From Candidatus Zixiibacteriota bacterium (lineage in GTDB: Bacteria > Zixibacteria > MSB-5A5 > GN15 > FEB-12), in the NCBI GenBank assembly GCA_022571985.1, contig JACZWU010000001.1:343501-407500 (forward strand): a stretch of 64,000 nt of DNA, read 5' to 3'. Of the stretch, positions 38,645 to 54,894 are shown piece after piece. The position numbers and the translations under genes were made by a program. How positions within the stretch are numbered: the first letter of the stretch is position 1; the number at the start of each line of letters is the position of its first letter. Below the pieces are notes generated by a model. That model was not told the DNA's origin. It worked only from the letters and a program-made list of their open reading frames with translations, and searched no databases.

Positions 38645-39193
38645 TTACTTATCATCTTTTTTAACAGTCTTTGTTGTCGTTTTTTTGGCTGTGGTAGTTT
38701 TAGCCTTAGCTGCCGTAGCTTTGGATTTTCCACTTTTCGCCTTGGCTGTCTTCTTAGTACTAATTTTTTTCTTCTTCTTTACTGCAGCAGTCTTCGTGCT
38801 GCCTTCGGAGGACTTGCCTGCCTTGACTGCCGGCTGGACTATGTCTGCTTCACCTTCGAGATGTATGGTCAGGTGGCAGAAACGTTTTCTGATTCTGAAA
38901 ACACGTCCCATTGATTGAAATCTCAACCTCTTGGCAGTAGGGGCCGCGTCAACTATTACATTTGTTACCACTAAGTCTTCCGGTTTCAGGTGGTCGGTCC
39001 CTTGAATAGACAGAGCATTGGCTGCGGCAGACTTAACAGTTTTAGCGATATGCCTGGCTGCGATACGGGGAGTGAAGTTAAGCACGTTAAGTGCTTTTTC
39101 AACCGGCATACCTTTTACCATATCACCTACTAAGCGCATTTTGCGCGGCGGGATGCTGACATATCTTAATCTTGCTGTTGAGCGCACAATCAT
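38645..39193 (-). CDS. rplV: 50S ribosomal protein L22 with Lys/Ala/Thr-rich tail
   Basis: RYVSIPPRKMRLVGDMVKGMPVEKALNVL; LRFQSMGRVFRIRKRFCHLTIHLE. Confidence 0.96.
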   Translation of the reverse strand: MIVRSTARLRYVSIPPRKMRLVGDMVKGMPVEKALNVLNFTPRIAARHIAKTVKSAAANALSIQGTDHLKPEDLVVTNVIVDAAPTAKRLRFQSMGRVFRIRKRFCHLTIHLEGEADIVQPAVKAGKSSEGSTKTAAVKKKKKISTKKTAKAKSGKSKATAAKAKTTTAKKTTTKTVKKDDK

Positions 39194-39201
39194 AGCTTTT
39201 C

Positions 39202-39501
39202 TTATCCTGTACTTCTTTTTATAGAAGATCCACGTTCGGTTAATTTGCCGGCATGACCGCGAAACGTTCTGGTTGGAGAAAATTCACCGAGTTTATGTCC
39301 GACCATATTTTCAGTTACGAAAATAGGCACAAATTTCTTGCCGTTGTGAACCGCAAAAGTATGCCCCACAAATTCCGGCAGGACGGTTGAGCGCCGCGAC
39401 CAGGTCTTGATGACTTTCTTTTCATTCGATTCGTTAAGAGCCTCAACTTTTTTCTGAAGCTTCTCGTCTACAAACGGTCCTTTTTTTAATGAGCGTGGCA
39501 T
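39202..39501 (-). CDS. rpsS: 30S ribosomal protein S19
   Basis: [33 protein letters not shown]. Confidence 0.98.
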   Translation of the reverse strand: MPRSLKKGPFVDEKLQKKVEALNESNEKKVIKTWSRRSTVLPEFVGHTFAVHNGKKFVPIFVTENMVGHKLGEFSPTRTFRGHAGKLTERGSSIKRSTG

Positions 39502-39517
39502 AAGTTCAATCTACTCC

Positions 39518-40351
39518 CTATTTTTTCGCTCTGCGATCTTCCACTAAGTGGGCCAGTGATTTTCTTTTACTTCTTGTTTTATAGCCTTTAGTCGGCTTAC
39601 CCCAGGGTGTACAGGGATGACGTCCACCCGAGCTGCGGCCTTCACCACCACCCATAGGATGGTCAACCGGGTTCATAGCCACACCCCTGACCGACGGTCT
39701 TCTGCCTCTCCAGCGCGAGGCACCGGCTTTGCCCCAGGTAACGTTTTTATGAAACAGGTTGGAAACCTGACCATAAGTCGCAAAGCATGAGGTCGGCACT
39801 ATGCGAACTTCACCGGAAGGCATTTTCAATGTCGTTTTGTTTCCTTCGCGAGCCACCAGCTGAACAAACGCGCCTGCCGAACGAGCCATCTGAGCGCCTT
39901 TGCCCGGACGCAATTCGATATTGTGACAGATTGTTCCCAGCGGCATATGCTGCAACCTGGTGGCATTGCCAATTTTGTTGTCAACATTTTCACCCGAGAC
40001 AATCATAGTGTCGACTTTGAGATTAGCCGGAGCTACAATATATCTTTTTTCACCGTCAAGATAATGAAGCAGGGCGATTCGAGCCGAGCGATTCGGGTCG
40101 TATTCTATGGAAGCTACCCTGGCCGGTACATCAAACTTGTTCCGCTTAAAGTCGATTAAGCGGTAGCGGCGCTTGTGTCCGCCGCCTCTGCAATAGGCTG
40201 TAATGCGACCTTTGTTATTGCGGCCACCTGATTTTTTCAGCGGTCTGATTAATGATTTTTCCGGTACGCTCGACGTAATTTCTTCATCAAACACAGGCAC
40301 AGTTCTGAACCTGAGCGACGGTGTAACCGGTCTAAACTTTTTAATAGCCAT
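39518..40351 (-). CDS. rplB: 50S ribosomal protein L2
   Basis: [48 protein letters not shown]. Confidence 0.98.
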   Translation of the reverse strand: MAIKKFRPVTPSLRFRTVPVFDEEITSSVPEKSLIRPLKKSGGRNNKGRITAYCRGGGHKRRYRLIDFKRNKFDVPARVASIEYDPNRSARIALLHYLDGEKRYIVAPANLKVDTMIVSGENVDNKIGNATRLQHMPLGTICHNIELRPGKGAQMARSAGAFVQLVAREGNKTTLKMPSGEVRIVPTSCFATYGQVSNLFHKNVTWGKAGASRWRGRRPSVRGVAMNPVDHPMGGGEGRSSGGRHPCTPWGKPTKGYKTRSKRKSLAHLVEDRRAKK

Positions 40352-40372
40352 CTTATATATCTGCCCTAATCA

Positions 40373-40666
40373 TTAACCTTCAAATATCGAAATTACTTCG
40401 CCTTCTTTAAGCCTGACAAATGCTTTTTTCCAGCTTAAGGTTCTGCCCTCTGGATGCCGTCCTACTCGGCGAGTTTTCCCGGGGACGACCAGTGTGCGGA
40501 CATCTACAACTTTTACCTTGAAAGCATTTTCTACGGCTTTTTTGATAACGTGCTTATTAGCCTTTTTATCAACCCTGAAAACATATTCATTATTTTTGGC
40601 ACGCAGATCGGTTGTGCGCTCTGTAGCAATATGAGAATAAATCAGCTGGCGTGAATCGTGGCTCAT
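40373..40666 (-). CDS. rplW: 50S ribosomal protein L23
   Basis: EYVFRVDKKANKHVIKKAVENAFKVKVVDVRT. Confidence 0.96.
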   Translation of the reverse strand: MSHDSRQLIYSHIATERTTDLRAKNNEYVFRVDKKANKHVIKKAVENAFKVKVVDVRTLVVPGKTRRVGRHPEGRTLSWKKAFVRLKEGEVISIFEG

Positions 40667-41286
40667 ACGAACACCTCCTGAACCTTGTCAAGGCCGGCTT
40701 TGGTCATCACCAGTACATCAGCATTGATCAAGTCGTAGCCATTGGCCAGTGAAGCGCGCGTATATTTGGTGCGCTGCAGATTCCTGCAGGACATGACCAG
40801 GTTTTCGTTTTTGCCTTCATCGAGCACCAGACACTTCTTATTTTCCAATCCCAGATTTGCCAGCATATTCACCATCGCCTTGGTTTTAGGCTCATCGAAT
40901 GAAATCTTATCCAGCACTTTAATTGACTTACTCTGAGCCTTATCTGAAAAAATTGACTGAAAAACTTTTCTCTTCATTTTCTTAGGCAGTTTAGAGCCAT
41001 AGGACCTTGGCTGAGGTCCGAAAACGGTACCGCCGCCCCTCCAGAGAGGCGAACGAATAGTACCTGCCCGGGCACGTCCTGTGCCTTTCTGACGATAAGG
41101 CTTTCTGCCGCCACCGCGAACTTCGCCGCGCTGTTTGGTCTTGGCAGTACCCTGTCTCTGGCGAGCCAGATAATTGACTACATACTGATGCACCAGGGAC
41201 TCGCTTGGCTCGACACCGAAAACTTCCGGCTTGAGTGTTACCTTGCCGACTTCTTTGCCATCCTGATTGTATACCGTAACGTTCAT
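40663..41286 (-). CDS. rplD: 50S ribosomal protein L4
   Basis: RQGTAKTKQRGEVRGGGRKPYRQKGTGRARAGTIRSPLWRGGG. Confidence 0.98.
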   Translation of the reverse strand: MNVTVYNQDGKEVGKVTLKPEVFGVEPSESLVHQYVVNYLARQRQGTAKTKQRGEVRGGGRKPYRQKGTGRARAGTIRSPLWRGGGTVFGPQPRSYGSKLPKKMKRKVFQSIFSDKAQSKSIKVLDKISFDEPKTKAMVNMLANLGLENKKCLVLDEGKNENLVMSCRNLQRTKYTRASLANGYDLINADVLVMTKAGLDKVQEVFV

Positions 41287-41292
41287 CTAAAT

Positions 41293-41919
41293 TTATCTTC
41301 TGTTCGAGTTTCTAATTTTTAGCAGCGAACCATTAAAACCGGGTACAGGGCCTTTAACAAGAATCAGATTTTCATCCGGTATAACCCGCACAACTTCTAA
41401 GTTCAGAACGGTTACTTTATCTTTTCCCATCCTGCCGGACATCTTCATGCCCTTGAACACTCTCGAAGGATCTGATGACTGGCCGATAGAACCAGGCGCC
41501 CGCCAGCGGTCCGACTGACCGTGTGTCTTATCTCCGCCGGAAAAATGGTGACGCTTCATCGTACCTGAAAAACCGAGCCCACGCGAAATACCGGTAACAT
41601 CAACCCTCTCGCCTTCTTTGAAAATATCAGCCTTGATTTCAGCTCCGGCCTCAAGCTCACTTTCGTCGAACTTGATTTCCCGAAGGTAGCGTGTCGGCTT
41701 TACGTTGGCATTTTCAAATCTTTTTTTCGAGGGCTTGTTGAAGCGACTTTCTTTTTGCGCTCCGAAGCCTACCTGAATGGCGCTGTAGCCATCTTTTTCT
41801 ATTGTCTTGACCTGAACGACATAGCATGGCCCCGCTTCTATGACGGTGACCGGCACAACTTCGCCGTCTTCGCGAAAGATTCGTGTCATTCCAAGTTTTT
41901 TTCCGAGAATTTCTTTCAT
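41293..41919 (-). CDS. rplC: 50S ribosomal protein L3
   Basis: MKEILGKKLGMTRIF; SRGLGFSGTMKRHHFSGGDKTHGQSDRWRAPGSIG. Confidence 0.97.
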   Translation of the reverse strand: MKEILGKKLGMTRIFREDGEVVPVTVIEAGPCYVVQVKTIEKDGYSAIQVGFGAQKESRFNKPSKKRFENANVKPTRYLREIKFDESELEAGAEIKADIFKEGERVDVTGISRGLGFSGTMKRHHFSGGDKTHGQSDRWRAPGSIGQSSDPSRVFKGMKMSGRMGKDKVTVLNLEVVRVIPDENLILVKGPVPGFNGSLLKIRNSNRR

Positions 41920-41930
41920 CAAATCATCTA

Positions 41931-42239
41931 TCAGGTTTTTATTTCGACATCCACACCAGCCGGTAAATCGAGCTTCATCAAAGCGTCAACTGTGGCCGGG
42001 GTCGATTCGTAAATATCAATTAATCTTTTATGTATTCTGGTTTCAAATTGTTCGCGCGACTTCTTGTCTACGTGCGGAGAGCGCAACACAGTATAAACCG
42101 TGCGCTTGGTCGGAAGCGGCACAGGTCCGATAATACGCGCACCAGTACGCAGCACCGTGTCAGTTATCTCTTTTGTCGAACGGTCTAAAGCGTAATGATC
42201 GTATGCTTTCAGCCTGATTCTTATTTTTTGTGCTTCCAT
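41931..42239 (-). CDS. rpsJ: 30S ribosomal protein S10
   Basis: [46 protein letters not shown]. Confidence 0.98.
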   Translation of the reverse strand: MEAQKIRIRLKAYDHYALDRSTKEITDTVLRTGARIIGPVPLPTKRTVYTVLRSPHVDKKSREQFETRIHKRLIDIYESTPATVDALMKLDLPAGVDVEIKT

Positions 42240-42251
42240 TGTTCTTTCTAC

Positions 42252-43466
42252 TTATCCTTCAATCACTTCACTGACAACGCCGGCGCCGACTGTCTTGCCG
42301 CCCTCGCGGATGGCAAATCGAAGCTCTTTCTCAATTGCTATGGGCATTATCAACTCTACATCCATGGTTACATTATCGCCGGGCATGACCATCTCGACTC
42401 CGCTGGGAAGCTGAGCTATGCCGGTTACATCCGTTGTCCTGAAATAAAACTGGGGACGATATCCCGTGAAAAACGGGGTGTGACGACCACCCTCTTCTTT
42501 GGTCAATATATATACTTCTGCCTTAAACTTGGTGTGAGGCTTGATAGATCCCGGCTTGGCTAACACCATACCGCGCTCGATATCATCGCGATCTACTCCC
42601 CTTAAAAGAAGCCCGACATTATCGCCGGCACGACCCTCATCAAGAAGCTTACGAAACATCTCAACTCCGGTTACTACCGTCTTGGTGGTGTCTTTGATAC
42701 CAACCACTTCGACTTCTTCACCTACCTTGATAATGCCGCGATCTATGCGGCCGGTGCCCACTGTGCCGCGACCCGTTATCGAAAAGACATCTTCAATCGG
42801 CATCAAAAAGGGCTTGTCTATCTCACGCTTGGGATCCGGGATATAATTATCTAAAGAGTCTATCAACTCAACTATCGATTTGAAAGCCGGATCATCAAGA
42901 CTCTTCGATTCATCCAAGCCGGCTGTCATGGCCTGCAAGGCTGAACCACGGATTACAGGTATATCATCACCAGGAAACTCATAGACGCTTAAAAGCTCTC
43001 TGACTTCAAGCTCGACTAAGTCCAGCAGCTCCGGGTCATCGACCTGGTCGACTTTATTCATATAAACTATGATATAAGGAACGCCTACCTGACGAGCCAG
43101 AAGAATATGCTCGCGGGTCTGAGGCATTGGACCATCGGAAGCCGATACCACCAGAATGGCTCCATCCATCTGAGCCGCGCCGGTTATCATATTCTTGACA
43201 TAGTCCGCGTGACCGGGACAGTCGACGTGGGCATAGTGACGATTCTCTGATTCGTATTCTACGTGAGAGGTGGCAATGGTGATGCCCCGTTCACGTTCTT
43301 CGGGAGCGTTATCTATCGAGTCGAACGAACGGACCTCTGTGTTACCGCTCTTGCGTGACAAATACATGGTCATCGCCGCGGTCAGAGTTGTCTTTCCGTG
43401 ATCAACATGACCGATAGTACCTACATTTACATGTGGTTTCGTGCGCTCAAATTTCGCCTTGGCCAT
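42252..43466 (-). CDS. tuf: Elongation factor Tu, copy 1 (str operon)
   Basis: [39 protein letters not shown]. Confidence 0.99.
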   Translation of the reverse strand: MAKAKFERTKPHVNVGTIGHVDHGKTTLTAAMTMYLSRKSGNTEVRSFDSIDNAPEERERGITIATSHVEYESENRHYAHVDCPGHADYVKNMITGAAQMDGAILVVSASDGPMPQTREHILLARQVGVPYIIVYMNKVDQVDDPELLDLVELEVRELLSVYEFPGDDIPVIRGSALQAMTAGLDESKSLDDPAFKSIVELIDSLDNYIPDPKREIDKPFLMPIEDVFSITGRGTVGTGRIDRGIIKVGEEVEVVGIKDTTKTVVTGVEMFRKLLDEGRAGDNVGLLLRGVDRDDIERGMVLAKPGSIKPHTKFKAEVYILTKEEGGRHTPFFTGYRPQFYFRTTDVTGIAQLPSGVEMVMPGDNVTMDVELIMPIAIEKELRFAIREGGKTVGAGVVSEVIEG

Positions 43467-43483
43467 TTTCCTTATTACCTCCG

Positions 43484-45571
43484 CTAAACCTTAACTTTTT
43501 CCAGCATTTTTTGTGAAACTTCTGTCGGCACCGGGGCATACTTGGAAAACTGCATTGTAAAAGCAGCACGCCCCTGTGAAATATTTCTCAGTGTATTCGC
43601 ATAACCGAACATCTCCGAGAGCGGCACGGCTACAGCGATGACAGTAGCCGAATCACGCGGCACCATGCCAATGATTTTTCCACGTCTTGAATTTAAGTCT
43701 CCCACAACGGCTCCCATATAAGTCTCAGGGACCACAACTTCAACATCCATCATTGGCTCCAGGAGTTTAGGGCCGGCCTTTCTGGCGGCCGACTGAAAAG
43801 CCATAGAACCTGCAATTTTAAACGCAATTTCGCTGGAGTCAACTTCGTGAAATGAGCCGTCCAGTAATTCGCAATAAATTCCGGTCATATCATATCCGGC
43901 CAAAATACCATTTTGCATAGCTTCCTTGATGCCTTTTTCCACAGCCGGAATATATTCTCTGGGAATTGCACCGCCAACAATCTTATTGACAAATTCAAAT
44001 TCGGTGCCATCTTCGGCCGGTCTGACTTTTAAGACGACATGGCCAAACTGACCGCGTCCACCAGACTGGCGTATGAATCGGCCCTCGGCCTCGACCTCTC
44101 TGGAGATTGTCTCTTTATAGGCCACCGACGGACGTCCGACAGTAGCTTCTACATTAAACTCTCTCATCATCCGTTCTACCAGTATTTCGAGATGAAGTTC
44201 TCCCATACCACTTATAATGGTCTGACCTGTTTCTTCATCATATTTAACTATAAAAGTGGGATCTTCTTCGGCCAACTTAATCAAAGCTTCAGTAAGTTTT
44301 TCCTGATCAGACTGAGTTTTTGGTTCGATGGAGACTGAAACAACCGGTTTGGGGAAAGTCATCTTTTCTAAAACTATCGGATGCTTGACGTCACAGAGAG
44401 TGTCACCGGTAGTGGTTTTTCGCATTCCGATAATAGCCACAATGTCACCGGCGGCTGCTGATTTTATATCTTCGCGCTTGTTTGAGTGCATCCTCAAAAT
44501 CCTGGAGATTCTTTCTTTTATATTCGAATTCGGATTCAAAAGATAAGAGCCTGCTTTAATTTCGCCGGAATAGACCCGGACAAAAGTCAGCTTGCCAACA
44601 TAAGGGTCGGTCATAATCTTGAAAGCAAGTGCCGAGGTTGCCTCATCTATGCTTGCTTTTCTGGTCAAAATCTTAGTGGTATCGTCAGGGTCGTGGCCTT
44701 CGATTGCTGGTTTATCCAGAGGTGAGGGCAGGAAATCGATAACCGAGTCAAGAAGTTTTTGAATACCTTTGTTCTTAAAAGAGGAACCGCAGAGCACGGG
44801 AATCATGTGACCGCTGATAGTGGCCTTGCGAACCGCGGCCTGTACCTCAACAAGGTCGAGCTCTTCTTCGTTTAAGAACTGCTCCAACAGGTGGTCATCA
44901 TATTCGGCGACTGCTTCGAGTAATTTTTCACGATAATGCTTGGTGCTTTCGAGCATGTCATCCGGGACTTCCAGGTCTTCGTATGTCATCCCATGGGAGT
45001 CTTCATGGAACACCCGGAATTTCATAGAGAGCAGGTCGATAATCCCGGCAAACATCTCCCCTTCACCGGCCGGAATGCTGACCGCCACACAGTTCGACCC
45101 GAAGCGTTCATTCATGGCGTTTATAGTGCGGTCAAAGCTGGCACCGGTTCTATCCATTTTATTGATATAAGCGATTCTGGGAACGCCATATTTATCTGCC
45201 TGCCTCCAGACAGTCTCAGATTGCGGCTCAACCCCGCCAACTGCACAGAAAAGAGCTACTGCACCATCAAGAACCCGTAGCGAACGTTCTACCTCGACTG
45301 TAAAATCTACGTGACCGGGAGTATCAATTATATTGATAGTGTGATCGCGCCAAAAACAGGTGGTTGAGGCCGAAGTGATAGTAATACCACGCTCTTTTTC
45401 TTGCTCCATCCAGTCCATAGTGGCGGCACCTTCATGCACCTCACCGAGTCGGTGCGTCTTGCCTGTGTAAAACAGAATACGCTCCGTGGTGGTGGTTTTG
45501 CCGGCATCAATATGAGCCATAATGCCGATATTTCTTACTTTCTTAAGGTCCATTTCACTCTTTTTGGGCAT
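43484..45571 (-). CDS. fusA: Elongation factor G
   Basis: [49 protein letters not shown]; start uncertain (ATG at 45571 or 45553). Confidence 0.97.
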   Translation of the reverse strand: MPKKSEMDLKKVRNIGIMAHIDAGKTTTTERILFYTGKTHRLGEVHEGAATMDWMEQEKERGITITSASTTCFWRDHTINIIDTPGHVDFTVEVERSLRVLDGAVALFCAVGGVEPQSETVWRQADKYGVPRIAYINKMDRTGASFDRTINAMNERFGSNCVAVSIPAGEGEMFAGIIDLLSMKFRVFHEDSHGMTYEDLEVPDDMLESTKHYREKLLEAVAEYDDHLLEQFLNEEELDLVEVQAAVRKATISGHMIPVLCGSSFKNKGIQKLLDSVIDFLPSPLDKPAIEGHDPDDTTKILTRKASIDEATSALAFKIMTDPYVGKLTFVRVYSGEIKAGSYLLNPNSNIKERISRILRMHSNKREDIKSAAAGDIVAIIGMRKTTTGDTLCDVKHPIVLEKMTFPKPVVSVSIEPKTQSDQEKLTEALIKLAEEDPTFIVKYDEETGQTIISGMGELHLEILVERMMREFNVEATVGRPSVAYKETISREVEAEGRFIRQSGGRGQFGHVVLKVRPAEDGTEFEFVNKIVGGAIPREYIPAVEKGIKEAMQNGILAGYDMTGIYCELLDGSFHEVDSSEIAFKIAGSMAFQSAARKAGPKLLEPMMDVEVVVPETYMGAVVGDLNSRRGKIIGMVPRDSATVIAVAVPLSEMFGYANTLRNISQGRAAFTMQFSKYAPVPTEVSQKMLEKVKV

Positions 45572-45737
45572 AAAAAAGCCCTGACTGATTGTAGCAACTC
45601 TAAGCAACGGCTTTTAGAAAAGCTCCACACCCGGTCAATAAATCAGTAGGGTTCTACCAAGGGGGAAAAGCTGATCAAAATCACCTAAGCCAGATTATTA
45701 ACTCCCATTTTGTAATACAACAACCTCATTTCGTAGA

Positions 45738-46208
45738 CTACCATCTGAAATGTGCAAAAGCCTTATTAGCTTCTGCCATTTTGTGGGTGTCTTCTTTTTT
45801 CTTAATTGCCGAGCCTTCACTATTGGCTGCGGCCAAAAATTCAGAGGCCAATTTATCGGCCATCGTTTTATCATTTCTTGTTCCGGCATAATGAATAATC
45901 CATCTGATTGACAGAGCCGTGCGACGCTCTGGACGAACCTCTATCGGCACCTGATAAGTAGCGCCGCCCACTCGACGGGAACGAACTTCCAGTACCGGCT
46001 TGACGTTGCTGACAGCCTTATGGAAAAGGTCCAGTCCCTCTTCACCGGCTTTCTTGCTCAGCGTCTCAATGGCATCATACAAAATACTCTCAGAGATAGA
46101 TTTCTTTCCCCGCTTCATGAGATAATTGACAAACTGCGAAACCAGCTTGTCATTAAACTTGGGGTCCGGCATTAGCCGTTTTCTCTGTGCTTTACTTCTT
46201 CTTGACAT
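45738..46208 (-). CDS. rpsG: 30S ribosomal protein S7
   Basis: MSRRSKAQRKRLMPDPKFNDKLVSQFVNYLMKRGKKS. Confidence 0.98.
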   Translation of the reverse strand: MSRRSKAQRKRLMPDPKFNDKLVSQFVNYLMKRGKKSISESILYDAIETLSKKAGEEGLDLFHKAVSNVKPVLEVRSRRVGGATYQVPIEVRPERRTALSIRWIIHYAGTRNDKTMADKLASEFLAAANSEGSAIKKKEDTHKMAEANKAFAHFRW

Positions 46209-46228
46209 ATTGTATCAGTTACAATTTT

Positions 46229-46603
46229 CTATTCTTTAGGTTTTCTGGTGCCGTACTTTGAACGGCCTCTTTTTCTGTCGGCAACTCCGGCGGTATCCAT
46301 GGTTCCTCTTATGATGTGATATCTCACACCCGGTAAATCCTTGATACGACCACCACGAATAAGAACAATCGAGTGTTCCTGTAGATTGTGACCTTCTCCC
46401 GGAATATAAGCCGTTACTTCCATCTGATTAGTAAGCCTGACACGGGCTACTTTTCTAAGAGCCGAGTTCGGCTTTTTGGGGGTTGAAGTGTATACCCTGG
46501 TACATACCCCACGTTTTTGGGGACATGAGTTCAATGCCGGAGTATTCCCTTTTTGCTTCTTGAGCTTACGCCCTTTTCTAATCAGCTGGTTTATTGTTGG
46601 CAC
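46229..46603 (-). CDS. rpsL: 30S ribosomal protein S12
   Basis: [37 protein letters not shown]. Confidence 0.98.
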   Translation of the reverse strand: MPTINQLIRKGRKLKKQKGNTPALNSCPQKRGVCTRVYTSTPKKPNSALRKVARVRLTNQMEVTAYIPGEGHNLQEHSIVLIRGGRIKDLPGVRYHIIRGTMDTAGVADRKRGRSKYGTRKPKE

Positions 46604-46683
46604 TTTTCTTTCAAATTCCTCTTAGTCGTTTTCAAATACAGACTTGCATTATATCTAATAATAATGCCCTGTCAAGGCTTTTA

Positions 46684-50802
<4,119 letters not shown>

Positions 50803-50879
50803 CTATTTCCACTCCTTATTATATCATTAGCCGCGGTTCAATTAAATAAACCGCAGGAAACTTTTTTCAAGAATATCAG

Positions 50880-53800
50880 CTAACTCTTCAACAGCCTGAC
50901 GTCCAGACCCAAAGCCTGAAGCTCTTTTATCAATACATTAAAAGCTTCGGGGTAACCCGGCTCCGGTGGATTCTCTCCCTTTACAATAGCTTCGTAAACA
51001 CGACTTCTGCCCTGCACATCGTCTGATTTTACAGTCAGCATCTCCTGTAGAGTATAGGCCGCACCGTATGCTTCCAGCGCCCAGACTTCCATTTCTCCAA
51101 AACGCTGTCCACCAAACTGTGCTTTACCGCCCAAAGGCTGCTGAGTTACCAGGGAATATGGCCCGATCGATCGGGCGTGAATTTTGTCATCTACCAAATG
51201 CGACAGCTTCATCATATAGATATAGCCGACAGTTACCGGATTATCCATGGCTCGGCCGGTCAGGCCGTCATAGACTGTAACTTTTCCGCTTTCTGGCAGT
51301 CCGGCCTCTTTTAGTTTTTCTCTTATCTGGTCCATTGAAGGAGCCTCGAAAGCAGGCACGGCCACCTTTTCATTTAGCTTTGAGGCCGCCCAGCCAAGAT
51401 GAGTTTCGAGAATTTGTCCGATATTCATACGAGAAGGCACACCCAGCGGATTTAAAACAATATCAACCGGAGTCCCGTCGGCCAGATACGGCATATCTTC
51501 AACAGGTACTATTTTTGAAACAACACCTTTGTTGCCATGACGTCCGGCCATTTTGTCGCCGACCGAAATCTTGCGGCGTATCGCCACCGAAAGTTTGACC
51601 AGCTGCTTAACTCCCGGAGACAACTCGGCACCGCGGATGACTTTGTCAATCTGCAATTCCAGCATCTGGTTCTTTTCTTTTAAGAGCGCCGCCGCTTCAT
51701 TTATGATGCTTTCCACATGCTTGTTAGTCGCTGGGTCTTTGCAGTAGCCCTGTGAGGCAACAGCGTTATCGAAATCGAAGTCTTCAAATAATTCAACGCT
51801 ATATTTATGACCGGAACGAATCAGGATTGTATTATCTATGGCAGAGCGTACCGTCTGGGAAGTTTTGCCTTCCAATAATTTGGCTACTGCCTGGCTGCGA
51901 AGTTTACCGATATCAAAAATCTTCTTGCCAAAATCTTTTCTGAGTTCAGCAATATCTGTCTTCTCCTGCTTCTTGGCCTCTTCGGTGCGCTCTTTACGTG
52001 AAAAGACCGAGGTCTTGATAACTATACCCCTCATTCCCGGAGGAGCTTTCAGGCTGGCATCTCTGACATCACCTGCTTTTTCGCCGAAAATCGCGCGAAG
52101 CAGACGCTCCTCAGGAGAAAGCTCTGTCTCTCCTTTTGGAGTAACTTTACCAACCAATACGTCACCGGCTTCCACCTCGGCACCAACTCTGACAATTCCC
52201 CGTTCATCAAGATTAAGCAGAGCTTCTTCGGAAACATTGGGAATTTCGCGGGTAATCTCTTCTGAGCCGCGCTTTGTATCGCGAACCTGAAGTTCATATT
52301 GTTCAATGTGAACAGAAGTATAGATATCGTCCTTGACCAGTCTCTCGGAGAGAATTATTGCATCCTCAAAGTTGTATCCCCTCCAGGGCATAAACGCTAC
52401 CAGAACATTGTATCCCAGAGCAAGTTCACCTTGGTCGACTGCCGGTCCGCTGGCTATTATGTCACCTTTGTTGATCTTGTCGCCGATACGGACAACCGGG
52501 GAAAAGTTAATACAGGTATCCTGATTCGAGCGGCGAAATTTTGTCAGCTTGTATTCAATGTTTTCCACATAGCCCAGATGTCCAGCCCTTGACTTTATAT
52601 CGGGCTTGATTACAATTCTGGTAGAATCTACTTTAACAACTTCGCCATCTTCATTGGCAACTAAAACAGCACCTGAATCCCTGGCGACTTTGACTTCCAT
52701 ACCGGTACCAACAATAGGAGCCTGAGTCCTCAGAAGAGGCAGCGCCTGCCGCTGCATGTTTGAACCCATTAAGGCGCGGTTGGCGTCATCGTGTTCCAAA
52801 AAGGGAATCATCGAAGCTGCTACAGAGATAATCTGGCGCTGGGAAACGTCCATGTACTCAACCTCGTCGCGGCTGACCATCGGGTAATCCGAGCGCTTAC
52901 GGGCCATGATATGTTCATTTGTTAGCTTGCCGTTTTTGTCCCGGGGTTCGTTGCTTTGAGCGATAAAGCAGCGGTCTTCCTGGTCAGCTGACAGATAGAC
53001 TATTTCATCTGTCACTTTGCCTTTCTTGACTTTGCGATAGGGTGTTTCAAGAAAACCGTATTTATTTATTTTGGCGAAAGTTGCCATCGAGGTTATCAGT
53101 CCGATGTTTGGTCCTTCAGGTGTTTCGATAGGACACATCCGGCCGTAGTGAGTGTGATGAACGTCACGAACTTCAAAGCCGGCTCTTTCGCGGGTAAGGC
53201 CGCCGGGTCCCAGAGCACTTAACCGGCGCTTATGAGTCAGATCCGAAAGCGGATTAGTTTGGTCCATAAACTGTGAAAGCTGTGAAGAACCAAAGAAAGT
53301 ATCAATTACCGATGAAACCGTTCTGGCATTAATCAACAGCTGCGGCGTCACGTTCTCCTGGTCTTTCAGCGACAGACGTTCACGTATCGTCCTGCCAACC
53401 CTGGAAAGACCGACTGAAAACAGATTCGACAGCAGCTCTCCGACAGTTCTGGCGCGGCGATTGCCCAGATGATCAATATCGTCGGTGAAACCCTTGCCGT
53501 TTACCAGGCCGACCAGATACTTTATAATCGCAATGAAGTCATCTTTGACCAAAGTAGTAGTATCGAGCGGGGTTTTCAGGTCAAGACGCTCGTTAATCAT
53601 ATAACGTCCTACCGCACCCAAATCATAGCGCTTGGAATTAAAGAAATAGCGGTCAAGTAAGGCTTCAGCCATTTCCATTGTCGGCGGTTCGCCCGGACGC
53701 AGCAAGTTATATATCTTTACCAGCGCTTCTTCTTTCGAAGTCGTAGGATCTTTGCGAATAGTGTTAAGAATTACATAAACTTCGCGTTTTTCCTCTTTGG

Positions 53801-54695
53801 GAATAATTTTCACCGAGGTCTGCCCGTTTGCACGAAGTGATTCTATTACTTCCCCAGAAAGTTGCTCACCGGCGGGGAAAAGAACTTCGCCTGTCTCTTT
53901 ATTAACCACAGTCTCTGCCAAAAATTCGTTTTCATGGTCGACGGCCTGCTTGCCTTTGAGCGAAAACTTGGTGGTTTTATAAAAAAGGTCTATGAGTTCT
54001 TCGGTTGTGGAATAACCCAGTGCACGCAGCAAAATGGTGACCGGCATTTTACGGCGAGAGTCGAGATAGACATTCATTACACTATTTATGTCTGTAGAAA
54101 ATTCTACCCAGCTGCCCCGGTAAGGGATAATTCTGGCCGAGTGTAATTGGGTACCGTTGGGATGAATGCTGTTGCTGAAGAAAACGCCCGGGCTGCGGTG
54201 CAACTGGCTGACAATGACTCTCTCAGCGCCATTTATTATGAAAGTTCCCCATTGTGTGATTATTGGCAGCTCACCCAGATATACATCCTGCTCAATGATG
54301 TCTTTAACTTCTTTTTTGTCGCCCTCTCCTGCATAAGATATCAAACGCATGGTAACTTTCAGGGGCGCGGCATGGCTCATATTTCTTTCGCGGCATTCAT
54401 CAATAGTATAGCGCGGCTGGCCAAGGTAATAGTTTACGTATTCCAGCTGATACATCTCTTTTACATCGTTTATCGGGAAGATATCGGTAAATATCTGATG
54501 CAGGCCTTTCATCTCTCGCTTGTCGGGCGCAATATCCGCCTGAAGAAAGCTGTCATACGAAACTAACTGTATGTCCAGAAGGTTCGGCATTTCTGTTGCA
54601 TCAGCAATTTTACCGTAACTTTTTCTCAAATTTCCGTTCGTCTGCACCAAGGGAAATCCCTCCTTATATAACAGAGCATACCCAGCGGAAGCCAC
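50880..54695 (-). CDS. rpoB: RNA polymerase subunit beta
   Basis: [59 protein letters not shown]. Confidence 0.99.
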   Translation of the reverse strand: MASAGYALLYKEGFPLVQTNGNLRKSYGKIADATEMPNLLDIQLVSYDSFLQADIAPDKREMKGLHQIFTDIFPINDVKEMYQLEYVNYYLGQPRYTIDECRERNMSHAAPLKVTMRLISYAGEGDKKEVKDIIEQDVYLGELPIITQWGTFIINGAERVIVSQLHRSPGVFFSNSIHPNGTQLHSARIIPYRGSWVEFSTDINSVMNVYLDSRRKMPVTILLRALGYSTTEELIDLFYKTTKFSLKGKQAVDHENEFLAETVVNKETGEVLFPAGEQLSGEVIESLRANGQTSVKIIPKEEKREVYVILNTIRKDPTTSKEEALVKIYNLLRPGEPPTMEMAEALLDRYFFNSKRYDLGAVGRYMINERLDLKTPLDTTTLVKDDFIAIIKYLVGLVNGKGFTDDIDHLGNRRARTVGELLSNLFSVGLSRVGRTIRERLSLKDQENVTPQLLINARTVSSVIDTFFGSSQLSQFMDQTNPLSDLTHKRRLSALGPGGLTRERAGFEVRDVHHTHYGRMCPIETPEGPNIGLITSMATFAKINKYGFLETPYRKVKKGKVTDEIVYLSADQEDRCFIAQSNEPRDKNGKLTNEHIMARKRSDYPMVSRDEVEYMDVSQRQIISVAASMIPFLEHDDANRALMGSNMQRQALPLLRTQAPIVGTGMEVKVARDSGAVLVANEDGEVVKVDSTRIVIKPDIKSRAGHLGYVENIEYKLTKFRRSNQDTCINFSPVVRIGDKINKGDIIASGPAVDQGELALGYNVLVAFMPWRGYNFEDAIILSERLVKDDIYTSVHIEQYELQVRDTKRGSEEITREIPNVSEEALLNLDERGIVRVGAEVEAGDVLVGKVTPKGETELSPEERLLRAIFGEKAGDVRDASLKAPPGMRGIVIKTSVFSRKERTEEAKKQEKTDIAELRKDFGKKIFDIGKLRSQAVAKLLEGKTSQTVRSAIDNTILIRSGHKYSVELFEDFDFDNAVASQGYCKDPATNKHVESIINEAAALLKEKNQMLELQIDKVIRGAELSPGVKQLVKLSVAIRRKISVGDKMAGRHGNKGVVSKIVPVEDMPYLADGTPVDIVLNPLGVPSRMNIGQILETHLGWAASKLNEKVAVPAFEAPSMDQIREKLKEAGLPESGKVTVYDGLTGRAMDNPVTVGYIYMMKLSHLVDDKIHARSIGPYSLVTQQPLGGKAQFGGQRFGEMEVWALEAYGAAYTLQEMLTVKSDDVQGRSRVYEAIVKGENPPEPGYPEAFNVLIKELQALGLDVRLLKS

Positions 54696-54763
54696 TGCTC
54701 CCGTTGAGCGTATTAATAATAATTTTCATCACACAAGCTGATTCTGCCACCTATTTCAATTTT

Positions 54764-54788
54764 CTCCCCATTTTTTCTATGCGGGGAG
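54764..54788 (-). promoter_or_regulatory. Stem-loop in rplL-rpoB spacer
   Basis: Minus strand CTCCCC-GCATAGAAAAAAT-GGGGAG in the 199-nt rplL/rpoB gap. Confidence 0.45.
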
Positions 54789-54894
54789 CCTTACATGCAG
54801 TTAATCAACCTTCAAAACAAAAAAGGGGATTAATATTTATTTCTCCAACCAGTACAAATAAAATTGGTTCCCGATTATCTGAAAACCAACTCAA

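Noticed and set aside
53230-53300. Rifampicin-region substitution DQTNPLS (vs E. coli DQNNPLS) in RpoB
   Set aside because: Other key positions (D516, H526, S531 equivalents) are unchanged; likely lineage variation, not evidence of resistance.
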